From: Chinchilla lanigera | Taxonomy: Eukaryota; Chordata; Mammalia; Rodentia; Chinchillidae | DNA: 64,000 nt | Direction: 5' to 3' | NCBI RefSeq assembly: GCF_000276665.1 | Contig: NW_004955487.1 | Coordinates: 9,596,358-9,660,357 of the forward strand | Translations under genes and position numbers: made by a program | Part shown: positions 36,451 through 48,080 of the stretch, in pieces | How the letters are laid out: each line of letters begins with the position of its first letter | Position numbering within the stretch: position 1 is the first letter of the stretch | Notes under the pieces: generated by a model | Database searches by the model: none | Told to the model about the DNA's origin: nothing | What the model saw: the letters and a program-made list of their open reading frames with translations, nothing else

Positions 36451-37170
36451 CTGAACTCATTCATTTCTGTTTCCACGGCCCTCTTTCTTCCCAATCACCA
36501 TGTCATCTTGTCGGGCAATGCACTCAGCTCCAGAGAAAGGATGGGAACCAACCAACAAAGCAGGAACAGAGGCTACCACGAGGGACAAGCGGAACTCAGC
36601 AAAGGGGGCTGGGGAGGGATGCAAGGAAGAGAAGGGGAGTGACATGGATCAGGATGGTGCATGTACATGTGTCAGTGCCCCACGAGGTATGCATTCATTA
36701 TGTATCACAAACACATAATAAACTTATGTTTAAAATTCAGCAAAGCAGGTGGGACTGCCCGATAGTACTTTATGCCAGTGGTACTTTAGCCACCAAGCAG
36801 AAGCCTCCTAACTCCACACTAAGGGGTGACCAGGTCAAGTGTCAATCTCTGGCCCCAGGTCCCCCTCCTCCACTTCACCACCTCTCTGACTGAGTCACAA
36901 AGATCTCTGTCCAGGTTTACCTTTTACACCAGACTATGGTTTTTGAAATCAGGAAGAGCATTCATTTCCTACCACTAGTTTCCCAAGCCACATTTGGCAC
37001 TTGCAGAGGAGAAGCCCCACAAATGACAGGTACAGAAATGAAAGCCTGGATTCACACCAGGGCTGGACAAGACAGTTTTAGAGAATGGCTCTACATCCTG
37101 AGACTCCATGGAGATTATTCTACATCAGTTCTCACTTGCTGCATAGGGGGTCTCTGAAACACTGATCTCT

Positions 37171-37324
37171 CTTTTTTTTGTCTTTTTGAGACAGGGTCTC
37201 ACTGTGCAGTTCAGGCCAGCTGTGAGCTCCCTTTGTAGTCCAGGCTGGTCTCGAACTTGCAACGATCCTCCTGCCTCAGCCTCCCAAGTGCTGGGATTAC
37301 AGGTGCGTGCCCCCATGCCTGGCT
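37171..37324 (-). mobile_element. B1-type SINE with target duplication
   Basis: T tail, then gagacagggtctcactgtgc, two inner blocks (ccagctgtgagctccctttg and gtccaggctggtctcgaact), gtgctgggattacaggtgcg. A 13-bp target duplication (aacaytgatctct) flanks it at 37158-37170 and 37325-37337 with one mismatch. Confidence 0.9.
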
Positions 37325-37339
37325 AACATTGATCTCTTC

Positions 37340-39260
37340 CAACAGCCCTGGAACACAGTGTCCTTCACCTTTCAATGCTGAAAAGCTCTCCCTTTGGGCA
37401 GTCCCACAGGGTCCTAATAGAACCAGCAAGTGAAGCCTACAGGTCAGATGCTGTCAACTCCACTGTAAAGATGCAGAAACCTGTCAAGTGAGTGAACTCA
37501 CTGACCCCCTCATGGCGGGCACGTGCAACAAGGTGCTGATTTGCTTGTCTTTTCAGGCTGCCATTGCACACTTTAAGCTCACGGTCAACAAGCCCGGAGC
37601 AAATCAGTGTGATGAGGAGAAGGGAAAGCGGTGGGGAAGTCAACAATTCCATGGAGACAGAAATGACAGTAAGGCAGCTCAACTGGTTATGGCACCAGCA
37701 GGGACACCGAGGGGCCCTCTGACCCTGGAGAGCGCAGAACTCCTTGCCCTGGGTTGGCTGCACCCTCGTCTCATCTGGTTGCACCTAGGCCTGGGGAGAA
37801 CAGGCAAGCTGAATTCTTGGTTGCTGAGTAAAACAGGAAGTCACAGGTGGCTTCACTCTGTTCTCCACTTGGGTCCCCAAAGCTGAGATCAAGGGGAGAA
37901 GAAGGACATGGCAAGCAGCCATCTTACTCCGGCAGTGCCCTTGAAGGGTGGGAAAACTGAGGACATTTCCAATAAGCCTCCTAAAACATGCATGTATGGG
38001 GTTGAGGTCACTCTGGGAAGAGGACCACATAACCAATAGGGTAGGAGCCGGGAGAGCCACACCCCAGCTGTGTCAGTTTCCCTTCTTTCAGTGCAGCTCA
38101 GGCTGAATGTGTGCTAACACCAGTGTGACCACAGAGGAAAAGCACCCTTACTAGAAGCTAAATTTCTTCATATGTAAAGTGGGGACAGTCCCTCCCCATG
38201 ATGCTAGGGAGAAAAAGAAAGGAAGGCACATCAATAAGCTCCTGCTGGCAACTGGTTTCTATTCTTAGCACCAAGAAGTGTGCTTCTTACTGTGTCTCCC
38301 ACAGGGATGCTGCTGCCCCTGTCCCAGAGCTGAGAGCAGGAGGGAGTGTGGGCAGATCTGACCCTCTGTTCTCTCTCCTCAGAGCAGCCCAGAGACAGCA
38401 GGAGGTGAAGTCCTGCCAGCCCCCAGCCTTGGCCCAGCCCCCACGTTTATGACTGTTTATTTCAGAGCAAGTAGAAGGAGAAATTAGAGTCATAAAAGAC
38501 AGGACAACAGACCAATAAAAACCAGCTCCCAGAAGAAGCAGAGGAAGAGAGGCAAAACTGTCACCATAGCAACACTAGGCAGAAACATGCAGGAAAAACA
38601 GCTCTGCTCTGCCTCCTCTCTACTGCAAAAAAGCCTTGGAACCCCTCTCAGAGCTCCTAACATGACTGACCCTACGATCGCAGCCTCCAAGCCCAGACCT
38701 GCTGGTGGCACCCTCCTCTTGCTGTCTTGCAGGGCACCGCACCAGCTTTCTGTGCCCTGGGGACTCCTGGAGATGGAGGTAACTCAGGCCTGTTCAGGGG
38801 AGAGGGTGACTGGTGATAGCAGGTGAAGTTTCTAACAGGGAAAGGAGGGAGGCCACAGAGCTGTAGGGGCTTCCAAAACCCTAAACCCCAGCCAATTATC
38901 CTCCCCTGAGTTCCCTGGGGAGCAGGAGGGAAACAAGAGCAAGGGGAAGAGGCCAGGTCCAGACCCTAGAAGAGCCAGCCCTCAGTACTAGGCCTGGAAT
39001 CCCCAGCAGTGGCTGTGGAAATTCTGGGGAGCTAGGTGGGCACATGGCTTTGGAGGCCTTAAATGCCCAAACCCCTGGCCCTGGTCTCTGGGACAGCGGC
39101 CAGCAAGTCTGAGCAGCCCGGAAGGAGCCAGCGACCTGCTGGCCCATTCTGACAGAGGTGTCCTCAGTCCTTCCAGTGGCAGCAAGCCAGGTGTCTCCAC
39201 CAGAAAGCACGGCTGGCTTGGGACCAGCCTCCTAGGAAGTGGGTCAAATTATCCCTCAGG
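37340..39260. other. Unassigned sequence leading to the CpG island
   Basis: Contains a plus-strand MIR-like piece at about 38090-38200. At 38733-38778 a cttgctgtcttgcag acceptor-like site and an gag|gtaact donor-like site bracket 46 bases. I could not support that as an exon. Confidence 0.4.
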
Positions 39261-39742
39261 CCAGGATCATCGCATCGGCCGTTTGTGGCCAGACTGGGGC
39301 TGCTTTCGGGCCCGGAGCAGGGAGGGCGGCAGGAGTGGGGTCCTGGGCAGGTGGCAGCGCAGGCCACGGGGGAGGAAGGGAGGGCGCTGGCGCTGCCTCT
39401 GGGCTGCAGGGAGCTGGGAAGGGAGCGGCCCGGCGAGGAGGGAGGGGCACGGAATAGGGTCTTGGGTAAGAAAGGCTCCGCAGCCGGCCGCGCACGGTCG
39501 AGGTGGGAGTGGCAGAGGGTGGTCTGGAGCCGGAAGCCCCTCTGGAGCCGGGGCCGCGGATCGCGCTCGGGGTCGGGTCCTCGGCGCTCGCCCGCTGCCT
39601 CCCGGGCCCTGCAAGTCGCCGCGAGCAGTGGGGATGACTGGGCCTAGGGCACCTCTGATTTCCCCGGGGCCTGGAGCCTTCGCAGCTCGCCCCGACCCAG
39701 CCCCCGCGCCTCAGCCGCGTCCCGGCTGCCCGCCCCACTCAC

Positions 39743-39845
39743 CAGTCACCGCCGCCGTGCCGCGCCGGGCCACCGCTCAGCGCCGCCTGAAGGACGCCTC
39801 TCCCGGCGCTGCAGCCCGGAGACAGGGGAGCCCGCCAGGGCGCCT
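39743..39845 (-). other. Candidate noncoding first exon (minus strand)
   Basis: Immediately downstream of the GC-box array on the minus strand, the sequence reaches CTG|gtgagt at 39745-39737, a near-consensus splice donor. The interval holds no ATG on that strand, so it would be 5' UTR. The start at about 39845 is only a guess from the GC-box position. A second donor (gggcg|gtgagg) near 40018 could end an alternative, upstream exon with an ATG at about 40076. Confidence 0.45.
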
Positions 39846-39847
39846 CC

Positions 39848-39957
39848 AGCCCCGCCCGACCACGCCCCAGAGCCCGGCCCCGCCCCCAGCCACACAGGCC
39901 ACGCCCCTAGGGTGCAGTCCCGCCTCCAGCCCCGCCTGAAGCCCCGCCCCGGCCTGC
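39848..39957 (-). promoter_or_regulatory. GC-box (SP1/KLF) array
   Basis: About seven ccgccc- or cgcccc-type cores in 110 bases (GGGCGG-type on the minus strand). The same stretch on the minus strand has many runs of three or more G, so G-quadruplex formation is possible. There is no TATA box nearby. Confidence 0.75.
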
Positions 39958-40329
39958 CTGAGAGCACTTCACCGGCAGACCGAGCCGCGGGACCCGCCCA
40001 GCGGCGACCGCGACCCTCACCGCCCGCTCCCACTTGGCTCTGCTCGCTGCGCCTCTGCAGACCATCGCTGCCCCGCGGTTAGCCTTGGCCACTTGGCCTG
40101 CCCCGGACGAGGGTTTCCTCAGCCCCGCGTTTCCTCATCCACGCTCACTGTCCCTCTCGGGCCGCGGAGCAGGCAGGACAGCCACCCTCCAGCTAGAGCC
40201 CTACGCCCGGCCACCCCAAGCCCCAGCCCCGCTGTCCCACAACTGGACTCTGAACTCAGCCCCGCTGCGGGCCTCCCCGAAGGGATTCCCCGCCTTCGAG
40301 GTCGCTGTTCCTGGTGGGATCCCTGAGAG

Positions 40330-42630
40330 GTCTTCCTAAACTCTCAGTCCAGAAAGCGTAATTACTAAAAGACGGAGTCTACAGACACACTGATAGTCTA
40401 GCATGCAAGGAGAAAGTTGCAGATAACAACAAGGCTGTGGCGACCATTGCTTTCAAACATCTATCGTGAGGCTTTTGCTTTAGACAGAGGAGATTAGGGA
40501 AACCAGAGTGGCCCAAGCAATGTCAAACAGGGTGTGAGTCAGAGCTCCGTGCGAGTGTGCGCATGTGTAGGAGGCGGCCTTGCAGACCCCAGCGTGCTGC
40601 TGCCTGTACCAGTCACTCGGGGCAGCAGGCAGCTTAGATGCAATCTTCCCAGGGTGCTCAGGTCTGTGCAGAGAGGCCGAAGGTCACTGAGTGCTTGGAC
40701 CGGGCGCTTAGAGAGCAGAGGCCAGGTCCCAGAGCGCTGGGAGGACAAGGTCAGCCATGTCCCTTCCTGAGCACCTGTGTGTGTCCCCCGAGGACTTGGC
40801 CTGCTCAGGCCTCCTTGGGCTCTTGCAATCTGTGGGTCTGAAGCCTCACGCGAACCAAAGCATCAAGCCTCTGGCTGGGTTTGGCAAGAACTCACAGACG
40901 GTAGGACCGCATAGTCCAGACAGTACAACATGGTCTCTCTGTTGGAAAGGGGCCTTGGGATGCCCATGAAAACTTTCCCCTGCTTCATGTGAGTGGCTCT
41001 GGGGCCGCTGGCCCAGGCCCAACCTCTGTTGTCAAGTCCTGCAAAGACAACTTCTCTGTGCGTGGCTGTATCAGAAACTTCCGGTGCCGGAGTTTATCCG
41101 CCCTCACTGCCATAGTGATGCTGCGACTCCACCCCAGCAGAACTTTTTACTTGCTGCTCACCTTGAACTTGGCCAGACTTTGGGAAGTACAAACACGAAC
41201 CAGCCAGAGGTGACACTTACCACCATAAAACTATCATTTTGGAGCAGTACAGGACATTTTACTGTACACTGTCTATTGCTAATCATGTGCTTATATGGGT
41301 GAGTGCACCATTTGATGTATGAGCCCTTACCACTACACACTTTGAGATAGCTTCTGTTTCGGTAATTGAGGGATACTTGCATGGTGTTTTCTAGACCATT
41401 ATGAAATAATAGGGTTTTCTAATTATTAGTGTGGAATTTAATAATTAAGTGTTCCCTAAGACACAATAATCAGATGAAACAGTCTTCCAACTTCATCAGT
41501 AATGCTAATAACTAGTTTAGAAGTTATTATAATAAAGATTACAGTGAAATTAAACTGTCATTTAGGGGGCAGGTCAGTTGAGATTAAATTTCAGATGGTT
41601 TACATTTGTAATATAAGTTTGCTAAAGTGAGCCTTACTATCTTAAGTTAAACTGAAACCAAACTGTTCTGGTTTCAAGGACATCCTCTTCCTGTATTTAT
41701 TTGTAGAGATTGAACATCACCAAGTGGCAGGCACTTTGCTGAAGGATGGAATGAGGACACCTTCCAAGGCCTTGAGGACACAGGCGGCCAGCCCCAGCTA
41801 TGACAAGGCAAAATAAGACACAGGTTGAATGGAGATATCTGTTGTGTGGTCCTCGGAGCAGCAGACGCTGGGAGCAGGTTCTGAAGAGGACAGTGTTTGA
41901 ACTGCATTCTGAGGGCTGAGCCAAACTTCAACAGGCAGGAAATGAAACAAGGGCACTGATGGTAGATGGACAAAGTAGAGGTCACCATAACAGCATCGTG
42001 CTAGGGAGGTGGACAGTGGAAACCAGGTCAGTCTGAGGAGGCTGCACTCGATCCTAGGAGGCCTCAGGAAACTAATGATAGGCTAAGGGCCTTTCTTTCA
42101 TCAGAGGAGGTAGAGGAAGAGGAGGAGGCAAAAATGCAAGGGTATTCAGAGGACTTCCCTCCTTGCCAGGGGCTCTGGCCAGCCCTCCATGGACTGGGTC
42201 TTCCCCCTCATCTTTGAAACACATCATCTCCCAGAGTTGAGAAAAATGCTTGGCACAGACTAGGGCAGAGACTTTTTATCTTGGAAAGCACCCCCCAAAT
42301 TCCTCAACAAATTAGATTTATCTTCCCAGCATGGGGCCCTTGTCTGTTGAGGGATCTTGCCTGCTCCTGGACTTCCTTCTGGATGCGGATCTGGGGTGGT
42401 TTCTTCCTCCATCTCCAGGTATCAAGGATCATGATTTTGGGGACAGTGTGGCATATGAACTCAGACTTCTGTCCTCTGAATGCTGCTATAAAACTGACAG
42501 TCTGAGCCACAGTCTCCTCTAACCCACCACGTTTCATGATCTATGCTGGTGTCAGGAATATTTCATATATGCAAGTTTCCTGAGATCAGAGACATTTTCT
42601 GTGACCTCACCTAGACTTAGGATCAAAGTT
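40330..42630. other. Unassigned sequence, no gene recognised
   Basis: GC content falls from island levels to AT-rich by 41.3 kb. 41150-41370 and 41670-42110 read like old diverged repeats, but I could not name them. Confidence 0.4.
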
Positions 42631-42634
42631 GAAT

Positions 42635-42805
42635 ATGAATCCTGCTTCTACCAGTCACGAGCTACATGAGCTTCAAAAAGTCACTTAATTATCGGGAGTT
42701 TGGTTTTTCCCTTCCATAAAATGGGAATAATAAAACCTACTTCAGAAGGCTGATGTGAGGGCTGATCTACATGTAAAGTGCTTGGCAGCTGGGAAAAAGA
42801 AGCTG
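42635..42805 (+). mobile_element. MIR SINE
   Basis: In order: atcctgcttctaccagtcac, aaaagtcacttaattatcgg, cataaaatgggaataataaa and tgtaaagtgcttggcagctg. Confidence 0.75.
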
Positions 42806-43071
42806 TGTAAAATGTTACCTGTCCTTTCATGTGTGTCACTTGCATTGCTTTGAATTACACTGGTCACACAGTAAGTGCTAATTTAAAACTTGCTGGTTAA
42901 AAATATAAAAAAATAGAAAACTAAAATCCTTCATAGATGTGGATATGGTAGGGAGTTCTCAGGGTCCTAGGTCCTAGAACATTATAGTGCTTGTTCTTTG
43001 CGTACTATGTTATAAGAAAAAAAAATCTTAATATTTACCCTTCCATATCCCTGACCTTCAACAAGAATTAT

Positions 43072-43433
43072 TGTCTGAGTCACTTTCTCATCACTGGGAC
43101 ACTATACCTAACACCCACAACCTAAAGGAGGAGAGGTTTATTTTGGTTCAGTTTGTAGAGGTTTCAGTCCATGGCTGGCAGGCTCCAAGCAAGAGGGCCT
43201 AGCAGAGTGGCATAGAGGAGAAGCTGCTCACAGCTTGATGACAGACACCCAGAGGGTGTCAAGGGAGGAGCCAGAAGTGAAATATAAACTTCCAGGTCAA
43301 GCCCCCGGGTACCTGCCTCTTCTGACCAGGCCCCTCTTCCTAACAGCAAATCAACTATATGCCTCATAATATAATCATCCTCCACGAGCCCCACAGGCAG
43401 CTTTCAAGGGCATTTTAGCTGTAAACCATAACA
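43072..43433 (-). mobile_element. Solo MaLR-type LTR
   Basis: The right edge complements to tgttatggttt and the left edge to ...gaca, so it is a minus-strand LTR of about 362 bp. The flanking 5-mers attat and attac agree except for one base. The gaggtttcagtccatggctg block also occurs in the LTR at 46.7 kb. Confidence 0.8.
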
Positions 43434-43439
43434 ATTACA

Positions 43440-44300
43440 TGGTATTTTCCTGCTGATGTTTCCCACAGTGGCCTCCAGAGGTGATGGGCTTTCTTGCCAG
43501 GTGTTGGCCAAGGTCCTTTATGTAAGTAGGGGATTCTGCTAAAACACAGGCTATGCTTCAGAAGGATGGATAATAGCTTTGATTACAAATATAGCACCAA
43601 TTTTCTCAGCTGACATACTGCATACTTCCTTGTTGCAAAAACCACTGCCCAAACCATGTAGGGAAACTGTAGGGGCTGAAAATCCTTGCCTGAGGCTGAG
43701 ATACTCATGTGATTTAAGGGTTCTGATTTGATTGCTCTTTTAATCCCTGGGTTCAATGTGGCAGGGTCTTTCAGAACACCTCTCTTTTGCATGCAGTTCC
43801 CCTCTGTCTCAACTGACCCTTTATTTTGGTGCATTCAGTTTCTCCCCATGATTTTAGAACCTGGCTCACAGTAGATCCTCCACGATGACTGCTTCAACTG
43901 TCCAAACCATGGCAAGTGTCCTTTCCCGTGTGTTCCCGAAACATTGCATTCCTATACATTGGGAACCTTACCTAACACTTTCAACTGTAAAGTCACCATG
44001 AATACTGAAGTAGTGAATACTGAGACATAGCTTGTCAAGAGAATACAGGGTTAGGTTCCCATAAGTGTCTGGTCACATTTCATCAACTAATCGATGCAAA
44101 ACCTTCTTTGACTCTGTTGAGAGACACCTTTTTTGACTCTGTTGAGAGACATATATTGTTGATCATTAACACTGAACTCACTTTCAGCAACACCTTTAAT
44201 TTGGCCTGAATGAAACTTTTCTGTTTAAAGAGCAGCACTGTCTTGTGTTTAGGAACCCTTGGTGACATTTCAGCACTGTGCTCCAATGCCTCGCCATCAA
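43440..44300. other. Unassigned AT-rich sequence
   Basis: A 20-base unit (tttgactctgttgagagaca) is repeated at 44107-44126 and 44132-44151. No gene seen. Confidence 0.4.
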
Positions 44301-44317
44301 AAAGAGCAAAAATAAGC

Positions 44318-44515
44318 TGGAGGGGAGAGGGTAGTGGCACTATGGGAAGGTGAGGTAGAAGAATCATGAGTTTGAGCCCAGCCTGGTTAATTTAGCCACT
44401 TAGCATGATCTTGTTTAAAAATCAGTGTTTAATAAAAAGAAAAGTGTTGGGGATGTAGCTTAACATAAAAGCCCTCGTTTCCATCCCCAGTTGAAAATAA
44501 AACCCACAAAAATGA
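44318..44515 (+). mobile_element. B1+ID composite SINE, old
   Basis: gagggtagtggcactatggg, gaatcatgagtttgagccca and cttagcatgatcttgtttaa make a decayed B1. It is followed by gtgttggggatgtagcttaa ... ccatccccagttgaaaataa, a decayed ID unit with an A-rich end. Confidence 0.6.
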
Positions 44516-44519
44516 AAAA

Positions 44520-46220
44520 GACATGGTAACGTGCATTATGGTGACTCAAGACTTAAGTCTTTCATGATTGGCACACAGAAGTAGAAGAACACAGAGGCTC
44601 TTAGCATATTGAGTTGGGGGTTACAGATAAATCTGAGAAAGATGAATCCACAAATATGGAACCCTTAAGTAATGAACATTAACTGCAGTGGTCTTCAAAT
44701 CCACTAGCCCCTCAGAAAGCACTGGTTGTGCAAAACCTTTACATTCAATAAGTGCCAGTTGAATGAGTGAGACACTTAGTCCAGACCTGCTTTCTTTAGA
44801 TGTTTACCAAGAATGTAAAACTTACATTAATAAAGCAGGAAGAGAGTTGTTGGTTCTCCTACAGGAGCATCAAAGTTCTGACTTTGTTCTATCAGTTATT
44901 TGACAACAGCCTCCAACTCCAGTGTAAGGACCCTTCATGTGACACATCTGGAAAGTATGCCTATTAGGTTCTAAGACAGGCAAGAAATTACAAACAGCAC
45001 CACTCCCCCATCTTCTCCAAAAAGGGAAGAGGGAACAACAGACTTATAGGAAAAATAGAGCCAAATGATGGCCAAAGATGAAGAAAATGACAAAGCGGAA
45101 GAACCAATAGGGACACTGGTGACAGTGTAGTAAGGGAAGGAGAATGGAATCCAGAGGCAGGGATAACAAGGGGATCCTGCTTTTCAGTGACCAAGACTGA
45201 GCCCCTTAGAGGCTGGAGATTAGGGCATAGCCAACCGCTTGGGGAGTGGAGTAACCTGTCAATCAGAGTTCCAAGAAACACATGCAGAACAGTTCTGAAA
45301 GCACTGCACCTGGAACCAATCAGAGAGTGCTATTTTCAGTTCTTCTGGAGAAGACTGGAGCGGGATTTTGAGTAGAACAGCCTAGATCTGATGTCATCCT
45401 GAGGAGTACCATCTAACCAGCTGTCACTGTTAACTTTTTCAATGTCCCACCCTGTTTTCTTGCAGGGTATATTTCTTTTACCTTAATTGTCCCAAAATCG
45501 GTCTGCAGAGCATATTTCTTTCATTTTCATATCTTTAGTAAGTATAAAGCTCCTCTGTGTTTTGCACTTTTCTTGACCAATTCTTTGTTCAAGATAGAAA
45601 GAACCTAGAAAGCACCTCTGGAAGGGGTCCCTAGAACCCTCATTTAGGGGTAATACCACTCATTGAGTAATACCACTCATTTCAGTGGAAGGACTTTGGG
45701 CTGTTTTCTGCACTTCTTGTGGCTTGTTCTTTATCTGTACAAAATGGTGACTATGGAGCTTGCCATAAGTAAATGCCACTGGCATTTACTGAATGCCTAC
45801 TGGTGCCAAACAGAAGAATAAATTACAGATAACTAACGGACCAAGTGAAGCTTCTGTTGTACTCCAACTCCCAAATTTAAAATCATTATAACTTTTTTCA
45901 CTCATCTGTCTATTTCTATTCTCATTCTCCAATTTGCAAGGTTTCAATGTATGACTTTTCTAAATTGAGATACTCTCACACTTTTTCATAGGATAGTAGC
46001 TCACCAGGTACCTCCAAAAATTGCTTATTCCATCAGTTTTCAATGCCTTTGACACATGATTCATCCCCTCCGGAGAGTCAGTCTCACCATCCTCAAGCTC
46101 TCAGTTTCCAAAATCACTACCACCAGCACAGTGATGATATTTGAACTGGAGTCTTTGAGCAAAAGCTTAGTCTGTCTTACAGCCATATGCTAGTCATCTA
46201 AGCAGCATCACAAACAAGTA
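44520..46220. other. Unassigned AT-rich sequence
   Basis: Frame 44988-45281 minus (97 codons) has no recognisable domain. A gtaataccactcatt unit is repeated at about 45650 and 45667. Confidence 0.4.
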
Positions 46221-46229
46221 ACAAGGGGC

Positions 46230-46325
46230 CACTTATGACAATTCCTATTTTATAGACAGGGAAATTAAGGTCTGATATAACTTGTTTAAGTCGTCTACTG
46301 AATCACAGCTACAGATGAGAGAATA
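46230..46325 (-). mobile_element. MIR fragment
   Basis: cctattttatagacagggaa followed by attaaggtctgatataactt is the MIR complement. Confidence 0.5.
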
Positions 46326-46412
46326 AGATAAAAATGCCACAATTCACAATTGAGGAGACTGTGAGTCCCTTGGACTTGGAGAACCACATCTTCTTTGTTT
46401 TCTTTGCAAATG

Positions 46413-46440
46413 GATTTTTGTTTTGTTTTGTTTTGTTTTG
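46413..46440. repeat. (TTTTG)n microsatellite
   Basis: About five consecutive units. Confidence 0.9.
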
Positions 46441-46730
46441 AGCAAATCTATTAGTAAGCAAGTATGCGGATTTGATTCAGATGTAGGCCAGGATTTCTCT
46501 CTTATTATCAGAGATTTTGTCAAATTTATGCTTATAAAAAGTACAATTTCATTATGAAGACAATGCTAATGTTTTCATGAAAGCAAATGGTTGACGCTAT
46601 AGAGCTTCATGGTGGGCCATGCTGCTAACAGACACATAGATACATGTTTCATGTTTTTACTTCTGTAAGTATATGTGACAGCTACATAAATCAGTATTTG
46701 AAAAATTTTCAACCCATTCTGTTTGCCTTT

Positions 46731-47138
46731 TGTCTTAGGTACTTTTCTCATTGTTGGGACAAAATGCCTGACACCCAAAGTTAAAGAAGGGAAGGTTTAT
46801 ATCAGCTAATAGTTTGTAGAGGTTTCAGTCCATGGTCAGCTGATTCCAAGGCAGGGCAACATGGCAGAAGGGAAACAGGCTATGGTGTAGCACACAGGAA
46901 TCACTCAGCAGCAATTTTTTTTCCCTTTTTATTCTGTTGAGATACAAGCCTATTGGTTGGTGCCACCTACACCCAGGGTGGGCCTTCCATTATCCACACC
47001 AAGAATTATGCTAAACCAATTTCATTATCACACACCCTTAATCTTAGTGTCACACACTGATGATCTAGCCACCCCTGAAAAGCCAAACTTATGAGCTCAT
47101 GAGGCTTTGGGGGCATATTTAAATATAAGCCATAGGAC
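46731..47138 (-). mobile_element. Solo MaLR-type LTR
   Basis: Shares gaggtttcagtccatggtca and the pattern 'tctcattgttgggacaaaat' with the LTR at 43.1 kb, in the same (minus) orientation. A ccttt 5-mer flanks both sides (46726-46730, 47139-47143). About 408 bp. Confidence 0.75.
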
Positions 47139-47228
47139 CCTTTAACCCTTTAGCCACTTGAGAAAGGCCTTAGCATAGTGGTATTGAAGGGGAATTTGAT
47201 AAAATTAAAAATTCACACTGATTATATT

Positions 47229-47258
47229 CATATATATAGATATAGATATATAGATATC
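47229..47258. repeat. TATAGA-type microsatellite
   Basis: Short run of tata/taga units. Confidence 0.85.
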
Positions 47259-47273
47259 CTCCCTTCATGCAAT

Positions 47274-47377
47274 AGGATGCATTCTTTTTGTGAATAAAAT
47301 AATCCTCCCACAACATGTGTGACCTTGCAATAAAATGCACATTAGTGATAATCAAACCCAACAAGGAACTCTGTTTC
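47274..47377. repeat. Copy A of a ~105-bp direct duplication
   Basis: About 90% identical by eye to 48081-48186 in the same orientation, sharing long exact blocks such as gtgaataaaataatcctccc and taaaatgcacattagtg. Confidence 0.85.
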
Positions 47378-47578
47378 CTCCCACTGCCCAAGTCAAACTT
47401 CTTATCAGCTGTTAAGTTACTGCAACAGCTTCCTGATCAATCACCCAAATCAGCCTATCCAGGTCACTGTTCACCCTGCAAATGCCTGGAAGGCATATGT
47501 GACTGTGGAGGTGCTCGCATTCAAACCCTTCGGTGACTCTCTTGTCACACTAGGACTGCATCTCACACACTCTAAATA

Positions 47579-47608
47579 GTCACATGAACTCTGCAGAGTT
47601 CATATGAC
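47579..47608. repeat. 30-bp near-perfect palindrome
   Basis: The two 15-base arms match at 14 positions with no spacer. The core is TGAACT-6-AGTTCA, the everted-repeat-6 arrangement of nuclear-receptor half-sites. Confidence 0.9.
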
Positions 47609-47669
47609 CATTTATAATCTGCCCTAGCTTATGATTTCTGCTGCATCTCTGTCCAATCTTAATGTTAAA

Positions 47670-47930
47670 CCATGATATCACTTCTGCCTGGCTTTGTACC
47701 TTGTAGTTCCTCTTCTTGAAATGTCTTCCTTTCCATTACAAAATGGATAAATCCAAGGTATCCATCAGGAAGCTTAAATAGCACCTGGTAACAAAGTCTT
47801 TCTTGAACTCTAATCCCCAGTCTACCCCACAGGCATTTTAATTCTACCCATCACTTCCTGAGCTTCTGGAAAACACATACACACACAGGTGTAATGTCTG
47901 TGTTCTCAGTGCTCAACATCAACAGTATAC
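47670..47930 (+). mobile_element. Probable L2 fragment
   Basis: L2-like text: tcttcttgaaatgtcttcct, aagcttaaatagcacctggt and agtctttcttgaactctaat. Confidence 0.5.
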
Positions 47931-48080
47931 TTACTGCATATTTAGAATTCACCTGGGCGGTACCACGTTCCTCAAGAGCAAGAAATTAAGAAATTTTCTT
48001 TTTCAATTTTTTCTGGAAAAGTAACATATAAGCAAACGTTGAAGAATAATGCAGGAATTTGTTAGCAGAAGGGGCATATT

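Larger units (their letters stand above)
39265..40325. promoter_or_regulatory. CpG island, likely gene promoter
   Basis: GC content and CpG frequency jump sharply compared with both flanks, and the dense CG dinucleotides persist for about 1 kb. The centre (39850-39955) is packed with GC boxes. Minus-strand donor matches follow at 39742 and 40018. The frames inside are long only because GC-rich DNA has few stops; none reads as a known protein. This is best explained as a housekeeping-type TATA-less promoter with a noncoding first exon. The gene is not identifiable from the window. Confidence 0.85.

Noticed and set aside
38733..38778. 46-base putative exon with acceptor and donor-like sites
   Set aside because: No coding context on either side, and it lies on the plus strand, opposite to the best promoter direction.
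39283..39939. 218-codon and other long frames in the CpG island
   Set aside because: Frames are long on both strands because stops are rare in GC-rich DNA; Pro/Arg/Ala-rich composition and no known domain.
40757..40969. Plus-strand frame starting with a fair Kozak context after the island
   Set aside because: No recognised protein, and only a weak gtagga donor-like site; chance is more likely.
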